The notes beneath the pieces are model-generated. The model was not told the origin of the DNA and made no database searches. It saw nothing but the letters and a program-made list of their open reading frames with translations. This document shows positions 42,842 through 51,500 of a stretch of 64,000 nucleotides of DNA, piece by piece. Source of the stretch: Jatrophihabitans sp964252635 (lineage in GTDB: Bacteria > Actinomycetota > Actinomycetes > Mycobacteriales > Jatrophihabitantaceae); NCBI RefSeq assembly GCF_964252635.1, contig NZ_CAXUNP010000001.1:1-64000 (forward strand), in the 5' to 3' direction. The translations under genes were made by a program, and so were the position numbers. How positions within the stretch are numbered: the stretch's first letter is position 1; every line of letters begins with the position of its first letter.

Positions 42842-44095
42842 ATGGAATCCCCGGGCCGCGCGTACCAGAACCTGATCTACCGCGACGGGGTCACCGGTCG
42901 TCGTCCCACGGTGTCGACCTCCGCGGCGGGGCTCGAACGCCAGGCGAGGCGGCGCATGTCGAGGCGCGCGTGGGCCTACGTCCAGGGCGGCGCCGGGTCC
43001 GAGGCCACGATGGCCGCCAACCGTGCTGCGTTCGACCGGCACCGGCTCGTGCCCCGCGTGCTGCGCGACGTCAGCCGGCGGAATCTGTCGATCGACCTGC
43101 TCGGCACCCGGCTGCCCGCACCGCTGCTGCTCGCCCCGATCGGCGTGCTGTCGCTGGCCCACCGTGACGCCGACCTCGCCGTGGCCCGAGCCGCGGCGGC
43201 GCGCGGGGTCCCGTTCGTCTTCTCCAACCAGGCCTCGGTGGCGATGGAGGAGACCGCCGCCGCCATGGGCGACGCACCGCGCTGGTTCCAGATGTACTGG
43301 TCCACCGAGGACGACCTCGTCGACTCCTTCCTCCGACGCGCAGCCGCCGTGGACGCCGGCGCGCTGGTCGTCACCCTCGACACCACGATGCTCGGCTGGC
43401 GCCCCCGCGACCTCGACCTCGGCTCGCTGCCGTTCGCCCGCGGCGAGGGCATCGCCCAGTACACGTCCGACCCCGTCTTCCGCCGCCTGCTCGACGACGT
43501 ACCGCCGGCCGGCGAGCGGCCGCGGATCACGCCGCAGACGATCCGCACCCTGATCGAGATGACCTCGCACTACCCGGGTGACTTCCGCGAGAACCTGCGC
43601 TCCCCACTGCCCCGTGCGGCGGTCGAGACGTTCCTCCGCATCTACTCGCGCCCGTCGCTGACCTTCGACGACATCGCCACCCTCCGCGACCGCACGGACC
43701 TGCCCGTGTTCCTCAAGGGCGTCCTGCACCCGGACGACGCCAGGCGCGCGCTCGACGTCGGCGTCACCGGCATCGTGGTGTCGACCCACGGCGGCCGTCA
43801 GGTCGACGGCTCGGTCGCGGCCCTCGGCGCGCTGCCCGGCGTGGTCGACGCGGTCGGTCCGGACGTGCCGGTGCTGCTCGACAGCGGGGTGCGGGGCGGG
43901 GCGGACGTCGCCAAGGCCGTCGCGCTCGGCGCGCGGGCCGTGCTGCTCGGCCGGCCCTACGTGTACGGGCTCGCGGTCGCCGGTGAGGCCGGCGTGGGCG
44001 CCGTCCTGGACACCGTCATCGCCGAGCTCGACCTCACCCTCGGCCTGTGCGGCGTCACGAGCCCCGACCAGTTGTCGCCCGACAACCTCGCCTGA
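42842..44095 (+). CDS. FMN-dependent alpha-hydroxy acid oxidase/dehydrogenase
   Basis: A 417-residue FMN enzyme of the lactate oxidase/glycolate oxidase family. FMN- and substrate-binding features are APLLLAPIGVLSLAH, WFQMYWSTE, TLDTTMLGWRPRD and VFLKGVLHPDDA. The catalytic histidine lies in STHGGRQVDG. It could be a lactate 2-monooxygenase, an oxidase or a quinone-linked LldD2-type enzyme; the sequence alone does not decide. It is preceded by a leaderless -10 box and converges with a flavodoxin-fold gene. Confidence 0.9.
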   Translation: MESPGRAYQNLIYRDGVTGRRPTVSTSAAGLERQARRRMSRRAWAYVQGGAGSEATMAANRAAFDRHRLVPRVLRDVSRRNLSIDLLGTRLPAPLLLAPIGVLSLAHRDADLAVARAAAARGVPFVFSNQASVAMEETAAAMGDAPRWFQMYWSTEDDLVDSFLRRAAAVDAGALVVTLDTTMLGWRPRDLDLGSLPFARGEGIAQYTSDPVFRRLLDDVPPAGERPRITPQTIRTLIEMTSHYPGDFRENLRSPLPRAAVETFLRIYSRPSLTFDDIATLRDRTDLPVFLKGVLHPDDARRALDVGVTGIVVSTHGGRQVDGSVAALGALPGVVDAVGPDVPVLLDSGVRGGADVAKAVALGARAVLLGRPYVYGLAVAGEAGVGAVLDTVIAELDLTLGLCGVTSPDQLSPDNLA

Positions 44096-44126
44096 GTCCG
44101 AAGCGACCTCAGCGGCTCGAACTGAG

Positions 44127-44597
44127 CTACGTCAGCCCCGCCACGGTCGCGGCGACGGTCGCGCCGAGGTCCCAACAGGCCTCGCGGTCGTCCTTGCCGG
44201 GCGACCCGGACACCGTCACCGGCTCGTGGGCCTGCGACCACCCGAGGCCGCCGGTGATCGACGCCGCAGCGCGCAGCGCGCCGTCCACACCTTGATTCCC
44301 GTGCACCCAGATGCCGTACGGCGCACCCGGCTTGGCGGTCAGCGTCGGGTAGTAGATGCCGTCGAAGAAGTGCTTCAGCGCACCGGACAGGTACCCGATG
44401 TTGGCCGGCGTGCCGAGCACGAAACCGTCCGCCTCCAGCACGTCGACGGGCGAGGCGACGAGTGCGGCCCGTACGCGGACCTCGACGCCCTCGATGCCGT
44501 CGGCCCTCGTGCCGTCGAGCACCGCCTCGAGCAGCTCCTGCGTCGCGGGCGAGACGGTGTGGTGGACGACGAGCAGCAACGGCATCTCGTCAGCCAA
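44127..44597 (-). CDS. Flavodoxin family protein
   Basis: A 156-residue flavodoxin-fold protein. The N-terminal LLVVHHTVSPATQELLEAV holds the phosphate-binding loop, GFVLGTPANIGYLSGALKHFFDGIYY is the FMN-contacting region of this family, and IWVHGNQGVDGALRA follows. It may be a small NAD(P)H-dependent FMN reductase or a redox partner. The TTG start at 44597 has GGAG 8 nt upstream; an ATG at 44585 is an alternative. It converges with the FMN oxidase gene, 31 bp away. Confidence 0.85.
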   Translation of the reverse strand: MADEMPLLLVVHHTVSPATQELLEAVLDGTRADGIEGVEVRVRAALVASPVDVLEADGFVLGTPANIGYLSGALKHFFDGIYYPTLTAKPGAPYGIWVHGNQGVDGALRAAASITGGLGWSQAHEPVTVSGSPGKDDREACWDLGATVAATVAGLT

Positions 44598-44630
44598 TCA
44601 CAGGGCTCCATCGGCGCCGCAGAACGCGGA

Positions 44631-44669
44631 ACCGGCCGGCGCCGTCCCCCGCGGACGGCACCGGCCGGT
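44631..44669. terminator. Terminator hairpin of the sedolisin gene
   Basis: A 17-bp stem (44631-44647 with 44653-44669) and 5-nt loop begins 15 bp past the sedolisin stop. The single mismatch is a G-U pair in minus-strand RNA but C-A in plus-strand RNA, which fits a terminator for the minus-strand gene. There is no U-tract. Confidence 0.7.
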
Positions 44670-44684
44670 GTGGCGAAGAACCGG

Positions 44685-45977
44685 TCAGAACGCCCCGGTG
44701 CCGTTCGGGGTGCCGAGACCGGTCGGGCCGTCGTAGCCCGGCTTGCCCGTGCACAGGTAGCTGCCCCCGCAGCTGCCGTTCGAGCCGGATGTGACGTCGT
44801 TGAGCGACCCGGTGTGCGCGTAGGGGTACGAGCCGTAGGTCACCGCGTTGCCGGCTAGCGCGTACACCGACGCGATCAGCGGCGACGAGAGGCTGGTGCC
44901 GCCGACGGTGGCCCAGCCGTCGAGTCCCTGGACGAGCCCGTAGGAGATCAGCTGGTCGCAGAACGACGACGACCCACAGCTGTTGTAGGTGTCGTACACG
45001 CCGAGGCCGGATGCCGGGTCGGCCACCGCGGCGACGTCGGCTACGGTGCGCTTGGCGCAACCGCTGTCGTGCTGCCAGGCCGGCTTGGGCTCGTAGGCGG
45101 AGCAGCCGCTGCCGGCGCCCGACCACACCGTCTCGTTCCAGCCGCGCGTGTTACCGGACTTGGTCAGCGTCGTGCCGCCGACGCCGGTGACGTACTGCGA
45201 GGACGCCGGCCACGAGACGCCGTACCCGTCGTCGCCGCTCGACGCGGTGATGGCCACGCCCGGGTGGTTGAAGTGCGAGTCCGCGGCCAGGATCGTGCTG
45301 TCCTCGGCCGAGCCGTAGCTGTTCGAGACCGCCGACGCACCCAGGCGGACGGCGGTGTCGACTCCGGCGGTCAGGGCGTCGGTGGACGGGGTGCTGGCCT
45401 CGACGAGCAGGATGTGGCAGTCGGGGCAGGCGGACGACACCGCGTCCAGGTCGAGGCTGATCTCCTCGGCCCACCCGTAGTCACCCGACGGCAACGGCGA
45501 GGCCGCGCCGGACTGGTTGACCTTGCGGAAGCACCCGTTCGCGGTCGTGCACGGCGCGAGCCCGTAGGCCTTGCGGTACGCGGCGAGGTCGGACTCCGCC
45601 TTCGGGTCGTCGTAGGCGTCGACGATGCCGACGGTCCGGCCACCGGACTTCAGCCCGGACAGCTTGTAGGCCGACTGGATCTGGGCCGGGCCGAGGCCGG
45701 TGGGGCCCTTCGTCAGCTTCGGGCCGAGCTCGCCCTCGGCCGTGACGGCCTGCCCGAAGCACGTGGCGCTGGAGCCCGAGAGTCGGGTCACGGCGGGCAG
45801 CAGCGACGACGAGTGCCGGTTCGCCGGGTTCGCGCAGCCGAACGGCGCGAGCGCCTGGGCGACCGACGATGCCGGCGACGCGCCTGCGGACGGGACGCCC
45901 GCGACGGCGACGAGACCCAGCATGCCCAGTGCCAGTGCCACCACGGCCGTGACGACCGCTCGAGTTCTGTTGACCAC
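44685..45977 (-). CDS. Sedolisin-type (S53) serine-carboxyl peptidase
   Basis: A 430-residue secreted S53 peptidase. A signal peptide (AVVTAVVALALGMLGLVAVAG ... PSAGA) starts the protein. The catalytic Glu and Asp are in GWAEEISLDLDAVSSACPDC, and the nucleophile serine in GGTSLSSPLIASV. The pro-region is short, unlike the long kumamolisin-type propeptide. Many cysteines suggest disulfides outside the cell. I chose GTG at 45977, which has GGGG about 5 nt upstream; the frame opens at 46034. It probably digests proteins outside the cell, often at low pH in this family. Confidence 0.9.
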   Translation of the reverse strand: MVNRTRAVVTAVVALALGMLGLVAVAGVPSAGASPASSVAQALAPFGCANPANRHSSSLLPAVTRLSGSSATCFGQAVTAEGELGPKLTKGPTGLGPAQIQSAYKLSGLKSGGRTVGIVDAYDDPKAESDLAAYRKAYGLAPCTTANGCFRKVNQSGAASPLPSGDYGWAEEISLDLDAVSSACPDCHILLVEASTPSTDALTAGVDTAVRLGASAVSNSYGSAEDSTILAADSHFNHPGVAITASSGDDGYGVSWPASSQYVTGVGGTTLTKSGNTRGWNETVWSGAGSGCSAYEPKPAWQHDSGCAKRTVADVAAVADPASGLGVYDTYNSCGSSSFCDQLISYGLVQGLDGWATVGGTSLSSPLIASVYALAGNAVTYGSYPYAHTGSLNDVTSGSNGSCGGSYLCTGKPGYDGPTGLGTPNGTGAF

Positions 45978-46126
45978 GTGTGCCCCGATTCCGCATCGCG
46001 AGAGGGTCACGCCGACGCGTGACCGGCCCAGCACAGCACGCAGGGCGGGTGCGGTCTCGGCGAACAGCTGTCAGGTAGCGGACTCGCCGGTTGCTGACAG
46101 TGCGACCTCGCTCTGGCGAACGCGAC

Positions 46127-46678
46127 TCAGGCGAAGGTGACGTCGGCGGCGCGGACGGTGCCCGCCGTGCGCCCCGGCGCCTGATGATGCGTCCAGTACA
46201 GGTTCGTGTGGGCGATGACCTGCTCCGGCGGGGGCGCGCCCCACTCGGTGAGGTCCTCGGTGGTGTGCGCGTCCGAGACCAGCTGGGCGTCGTACCCGCG
46301 CACCACGAGCCCGTGCAGGGTGCTGCGGATGCACTGGTCCGTCTGCGCACCGGCGACGATCAGCCGGCCGACGCCGCGGTCGGCGAGCACGCGTTCCAGG
46401 TCGGTGTCCTCGAACGCGTCGCCGTAGTTCTTGTGGACGACCGGTTCGCCGTCGTCGATCGTCAGCTCGGGCACGTACTGCCACGCGTCACTGCCGTGTT
46501 CGAGTTGGTTGTCGGAGTGCTGCACCCAGACCACCGGCACGTCGTCGGCACGCGCCCGGTCGACCAGCCGCGCGATGTTCGCCACGACGCTGTCGCGTTC
46601 GGGCGCACCGTCGACGACGCCGACCTGCACGTCGACGACGAGCAGTGCGGTGTGCGGACGGTCGGCCAGTGTGGTCAT
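46127..46678 (-). CDS. Isochorismatase family cysteine hydrolase
   Basis: A 183-residue cytosolic hydrolase with the full catalytic triad of the family: Asp in TALLVVDVQVGVV, Lys in VVHKNYGDAF and Cys in AGAQTDQCIRSTL. The cysteine places it among amidases of the nicotinamidase/N-carbamoylsarcosine type rather than true isochorismatases, which lack it. The ATG at 46678 has GAGGAG about 5 nt upstream. The substrate is unknown. It lies 81 bp after the methyltransferase gene on the same strand. Confidence 0.9.
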   Translation of the reverse strand: MTTLADRPHTALLVVDVQVGVVDGAPERDSVVANIARLVDRARADDVPVVWVQHSDNQLEHGSDAWQYVPELTIDDGEPVVHKNYGDAFEDTDLERVLADRGVGRLIVAGAQTDQCIRSTLHGLVVRGYDAQLVSDAHTTEDLTEWGAPPPEQVIAHTNLYWTHHQAPGRTAGTVRAADVTFA

Positions 46679-46759
46679 GACAGCTCCTCTGCACGGGTGG
46701 TCGTCGCGACCCACCGTAAACCGGGGTCACGACATCGTTCAGTGCTGCGAGACCGCGGG

Positions 46760-47560
46760 TCAGGGTGCCTCGGTTCGTGAGGTGACGAGCACCAACGGAC
46801 CGGTGTAGCTGGGCTGGGTACGCAGCGCGCCGTGGCTGCGGTCCCACGACCCCGAGTCGAGGTCTGTGGCCAGGCGACCGAGTCCGCGCTCGGCCGCGGC
46901 GGGGTCGACGAACTGCCAGCCCGACTGCGCCGCGCGGACGCGCTGGTCGAGCAGGGCCTCCGGGCGCCCGTAGTAGGCCTCGAGGAACCCGTCGCTGCAG
47001 TCGAGCGGGATCGGCACCGGGGTGATCTCGACGTGCCCGCCCAGCGCCGTCGCGAGGTCGGCCAGCGGCGGGAAACGTCGCTGTTCGGCTGCCAAACGTT
47101 CGGGAAGGTAACGGCCGAGCCAGAAGTCAGGCAGGGCGTCGATGTCCAGGGTCATGACCACGACCGGGCCGGCCGCGACCCGACGCAGCTCGCGCAGGCC
47201 ACGACCGACGTCCGGCCACTGGTGCACGGTGAACACGGCCATGGCGGCGTCCACGGCGCCGTCGTCGAACGGCAGCGCCTCGGCCGCGGCGTCGACGGCC
47301 GGGACGACCGCGTCCGGCGCGCGCCGGGCGCGCATGGCCGCCGACGGTTCGACGGCGAGGACGTAACGGTCGCGCGGTTCGTAGGAGCCCGTGCCCGCCC
47401 CGACGTTGAGCACGGTTCGCGCCTCGCCCAGCTGCCGGTGGAGCACCTCGGCGATTCGCGGGTCGGGACGCCGGAAACGCTCGTACGCTGCAGCCGCCGC
47501 GGTGTAGTCGGTGTCGCCCGCGCCGTCGGACCTCTGGTCGTCGGTCTTCTGTTCGCTCAC
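46760..47560 (-). CDS. Class I SAM-dependent methyltransferase
   Basis: A 266-residue methyltransferase of the UbiE/Methyltransf_11 group. Motif I is VLNVGAGTGSYEP, followed by VLAVEPSAAMRARR and the post-motif region ALPFDDGAVDAAMAVFTVHQWPD. The C-terminal part determines the substrate and is not recognisable. It starts with GTG at 47560. Its place between arr and the isochorismatase gene gives no clear functional hint. Confidence 0.87.
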   Translation of the reverse strand: MSEQKTDDQRSDGAGDTDYTAAAAAYERFRRPDPRIAEVLHRQLGEARTVLNVGAGTGSYEPRDRYVLAVEPSAAMRARRAPDAVVPAVDAAAEALPFDDGAVDAAMAVFTVHQWPDVGRGLRELRRVAAGPVVVMTLDIDALPDFWLGRYLPERLAAEQRRFPPLADLATALGGHVEITPVPIPLDCSDGFLEAYYGRPEALLDQRVRAAQSGWQFVDPAAAERGLGRLATDLDSGSWDRSHGALRTQPSYTGPLVLVTSRTEAP

Positions 47561-47723
47561 GACCCAAGCTCATCACGGCGCGGCTGAGCGCGGATACCGC
47601 CTGAGGCGTCGAGTCCCGCTGGCCTGACGGTCAACGTGGCCCTCGTCGGTTCGGGACGCGTGCCGGCGACGGACGGGCGGTAGCTGTCCTCCGTCTTGCG
47701 CTGAGCGCGGCGTGGCGCGGTCG

Positions 47724-48152
47724 TCAGTCGTAGATGACCGCGAGCCCCTTCCGTCGCAGGTCGCCGAGGAGGCCGCGCATCGACTGCAGCTGCTCGTCGG
47801 TGTGTCCCGTCCAGTCCAGGATCTCCCCGACGATCCGCACGGGTTCGCGAGTACGGAACGAACGCGTGGGGTTGCCCGGGAACTTCTTGTCGGTGACGTT
47901 CGGGTCGTCCTCGAGATCACCGACGGGCTCCACCATGTAGATGCGGCCCGGCCCATCACCCGCCGCCAGCTCGGCGCCCCACGTCGCCGCGTCGAGCGTC
48001 GCGGTCACGTAGACGTGGTTCATCACCCGCCCCGGTTCGAAGTTGGACAACCGACCCGGGACCAACAGGTCGCCTACCGCCAGTTGAGCCTTCGTCCCGT
48101 GCAGCAGGATGCCCTCCTCGTAGATCTCGAACGGTGTCGATGGTTTCGGCAT
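47724..48152 (-). CDS. arr: Rifampin ADP-ribosyltransferase
   Basis: A 142-residue Arr enzyme, which transfers ADP-ribose from NAD to the ansa hydroxyl of rifampin and gives resistance. The family sequence is very well conserved: LLHGTKAQLAVGDLLVPGR, NHVYVTATLDAATWGAELA, GRIYMVEPVG and DDPNVTDKKFPGNPTRSFR. The ATG at 48152 has GGAGG 6 nt upstream; in-frame upstream sequence is spurious. Chromosomal arr is common in environmental actinobacteria and need not be recently acquired. It lies in the block between imuB and dnaE2. Confidence 0.94.
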   Translation of the reverse strand: MPKPSTPFEIYEEGILLHGTKAQLAVGDLLVPGRLSNFEPGRVMNHVYVTATLDAATWGAELAAGDGPGRIYMVEPVGDLEDDPNVTDKKFPGNPTRSFRTREPVRIVGEILDWTGHTDEQLQSMRGLLGDLRRKGLAVIYD

Positions 48153-48320
48153 GACGGCCCTCCGGGAGTCGAACGCGGTGTCGAGCCGGTGACGGTAGAG
48201 GGATTTCGCGCGGCTCATGAGACGCGCCGTCGTCTGCTAGAACTGGACGTGGCAGCAGCCGGCCCGCCGGTCCGCAGACACGAACTCTTCCGGCCGTGAC
48301 GACGTGGCCGCCACGCCATC
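48153..48320. other. Gap between arr and small ORF
   Basis: This stretch, the first part of a 429-bp gap before dnaE2, contains the arr ribosome site and promoter region. I see no gene or strong structure in it. Confidence 0.4.
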
Positions 48321-48476
48321 GTGAGGACATTCATCGAGAGCCTGCGCCCGCTCGATGTCGGTGGGCGGAAGATGGCGCACCGGCTCGAGGGACTCGGTGT
48401 CGTCACGATGGGCCTCGCCAGCAACGGGATCGGCCACGGGGACTTCGCTCTCGGCGTCGACGAGTTCAGCGACTGA
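48321..48476 (+). CDS. Small ORF or gene remnant
   Basis: A 51-codon ORF starting with GTG. It has actinobacterial codon use and protein-like sequence (RTFIESLRPLDVGGRKMAH ... LGVVTMGLASNGIGHG). There is no convincing ribosome site, and an in-frame stop lies seven codons before the GTG. It could be a small protein or the remnant of a larger gene. I do not recognise it. Confidence 0.3.
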   Translation: MRTFIESLRPLDVGGRKMAHRLEGLGVVTMGLASNGIGHGDFALGVDEFSD

Positions 48477-48557
48477 GCTCCAGACGGGCGCGCGGGCATC
48501 GTGGACGGCCCGTCGACGAGTCACCTGCCGCCGCGCGCACACCACGTGGCGCTGTGC

Positions 48558-48575
48558 GAACAGATGTTCTAATGT
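48558..48575 (+). promoter_or_regulatory. LexA (SOS) box and leaderless promoter of dnaE2
   Basis: GAACAGATGTTC (48558-48569) is a perfect GAAC-N4-GTTC palindrome. TAATGT (48570-48575) follows as -10 box, 6 nt before the ATG at 48582. The box is the exact reverse complement of the one before imuA'. Confidence 0.9.
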
Positions 48576-48581
48576 CACGGT

Positions 48582-51500
48582 ATGGGTTGGGAGAATCCCG
48601 AGATCCCCTGGCGGGAGCTCGAACGGCGGCTGTCCGGCCGCGCCCTGCCGCCCGACGCCGACCCGTCCGGCCAGCGCATCCCGTTCCCCGGCGCGCAGGT
48701 GCGCGGCGACGGCGGTGACTCCCCCGCCTGGTCGCGCAAACGCGAGCACTACGAGGCACCGCCGCTGGAACGGCTCGGCACCCAGGTGCCGTTCGCGGAA
48801 CTGCACGCGCACTCGTCGTTCAGCTTCCTCGACGGCGCCTCCTCGCCGGAGGAACTCGTCGAGGAGGCGGTGCGGCTCGGTCTCGAGTCACTGACGCTGA
48901 CCGACCACGACGGCGTCTACGGTCTCGTGCGCTTTTCCGAGGCGGCCGAGGAGCTGGGCCTGCCCACCGGCTTCGGGGCCGAGCTGTCGCTCGACGTCGC
49001 GCGGCCGCCGACGCAGTCCGAACGCATGGTGGCGGCCCGGGTCGGCGTCCCCGACCCACCCGGGCAGCACCTGCTCGCCCTGGCCCGCGACCCCGAGGGC
49101 TACGCCCGGCTCTCGCGCACCCTCGGGCGCGCCCACCTGCGCGGCGGTGACAAGGGCCGTCCGAGCTACGACGACCTCGAGGCGCTGGGGGCGGAGGCGG
49201 ACGGTCACTGGCTGGTGCTCACCGGCTGCCGCAAGGGCGCGGTGCGCCAGGCCCTCGACCGGCCGCGCTCCGACGGCGGCGGGATCGTCGGCGCCCGTCG
49301 TGCGCTCGACGAGCTGGTACAGACCTTCGGGCGCGACAACGTCGCCGTCGAGCTCATCCACGAGTTCGACCCGCTGGCCGACGAACGCTACGAGGTGCTC
49401 GCCACGCTGGCCGACGAGTTCGGCCTGCCCGTCGTCGCCACCAGCGCCGCGCACTACCACGGGCCGCCGCGCCGCCCGCTGGCCACGGCGATGGCCGCGG
49501 TCCGCGCCCGCTCCAGCCTCGACGACCTCGACGGCTGGCTGCCGTCCTGGTCCGGGCAGCACCTGCGCTCGGGTGAGGAGATGGCGCAGCGCTTCGCCCG
49601 CTGGCCCGACGCGGTGGCCAACGCGGCCCGGCTGGGCAAGGAGATCAGCTTCTCGCTGCAACTCATCGCCCCCGACCTGCCGCCCTTCCGATGCCCCGAC
49701 GGCCTCGACGAGATGGGTTACCTGCGCCGGCTCACCGACGAGGGATTCGAGCGGCGCTTCGCCGGCACTCCGCACGCGGCCAGGGCACGCGACATCATCG
49801 AGCACGAGCTGGAGACCATCGAGGACCTGCACTTCCCCGGCTACTTCCTCGTCGTCTGGGACATCGCCCGCTTCTGCCGCTCGCAGGGCATCCTGTGCCA
49901 GGGCCGCGGCAGCGCGGCCAATTCCGCCGTCTGCTTCGCCCTCGACATCACCGCCGTCGACCCGGTGTTCTACGACCTGATGTTCGAGCGCTTCCTGGCA
50001 CCCGAACGCGGCGAGCCGCCGGACATCGACCTCGACATCGAGTCCGACCGCCGCGAGGAGGCCATCCAGTACGTCTACGAGCTGCACGGTCGCGAGCACG
50101 CGGCCCAGGTCGCGAACGTCATCACCTACCGGCCGAAGTCGGCGGTGCGCGACGTCGCCAAGGCCCTGGGTTACTCCACCGGCCAGCAGGACGCCTGGAG
50201 CAAGGAGATCGAGCAGGGTTACTACTGGGCCTACACCACTGACAACGGCACGCTGCCGCCGACGACGCAGACCACCGAGCAGGAGCTGGCCGACGTCCCG
50301 CCCGAGGTCGTGCGCCTGGCCGCCGAGCTGCAGGACGCGCCGCGCCATCTCGGCATCCACTCCGGCGGCATGGTCATGTGCGACCGGCCGGTCATCGAGG
50401 TGTGTCCCGTCGAGTGGGGGCGGATGGAGAACCGCACCGTCCTGCAGTGGGACAAGGACGACTGCGCGCAGATCGGGCTGGTGAAGTTCGACCTGCTCGG
50501 GCTCGGCATGCTCTCGGCGATCCAGTACAGCTTCGAGCTGATCACCAGCCACCACGGCGTCACCTACGAGCTGCAGACCATCCCCAAGGAGGCGCCCTGC
50601 GTCTACGAGATGCTGCAGGCCGCCGACACGGTGGGCGTGTTCCAGGTCGAGTCCCGCGCGCAGATGGCGACCCTGCCGCGCCTGCGGCCCGAGAAGTTCT
50701 ACGACCTGGCCTGCGAGGTGGCGCTCATCCGCCCCGGCCCCATCCAGGGCGACTCCGTCCACCCGTTCATCCGGCGCAAGAACGGCGAGGAGCCGGTCAC
50801 CTTCCCGCACCCCGCGCTGGAGCCGGCCCTGGCCCGGACTTACGGCATCCCGCTGTTCCAGGAACAGCTGATGCAGATCGCGGTGGGCGTCGCCGACTTC
50901 AGCCCGGCCGAGGCCGACAAGCTGCGCCGGGCCATGGGCTCCAAGCGCGGCAAGGACAAGATCGACGCGATGCGCATCCGGCTCTACGACGGCATGGCCG
51001 GCAACGGCATCACCGGCGAGCTGGCCGACGAGATCTACGAACGCATCCGGGCCTTCGCGGCGTTCGGTTTCGCCGAGTCGCACTCGATCTCGTTCGCGCT
51101 GCTCGTCTACGCGTCGTCCTGGCTCAAGCGGCACTATCCGGCGGCGTTCTGTGCGGCGTTGCTCAACGCCCAGCCGATGGGCTTCTACTCACCGCAATCG
51201 CTCGTGCACGACGCCAAACGCCATGGCGTCGAGGTGCGGGGCCCGTCACTGACGTCGTCGCGCTCCAACGCGTCGCTCGAGCCCGCCGACGGCGCCTCGC
51301 AGTGCCCCTGTCTCGACGCACCGCAACCCGCGGTGCGGATGGGGTTGTCGTCGGTGCGGACGATCGGCACCGACGACGCCGAGCGGATCGTCGCCGCCCG
51401 CGACGCCGACGGGCCGTTCACCTCGATGGCCGACGTCGCGCGCCGCGTCGGCCTCACCGCCGAGCAGGTCGAGGCCCTGGCCACCGCCGGCGCGTTCGCC

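Noticed and set aside
44092..44127. CTGAG/CTCAG pairs between the FMN oxidase and flavodoxin genes as a terminator
   Set aside because: Stems are only 5 bp with alternative pairings, too weak to support a call.
46068..46100. CTGTCAG/CTGACAG inverted repeat upstream of the sedolisin gene as an operator
   Set aside because: The 7-bp arms are widely spaced and there is no regulator gene nearby, so the evidence is too thin.
47724..48152. Recent horizontal transfer of arr on a mobile element
   Set aside because: No integrase, transposase, inverted repeats or composition change surround it, and chromosomal arr is common in actinobacteria.
48888..51134. Long minus-strand open frame within dnaE2
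   Set aside because: Antisense shadow of the polymerase gene; no motif and no ribosome site.
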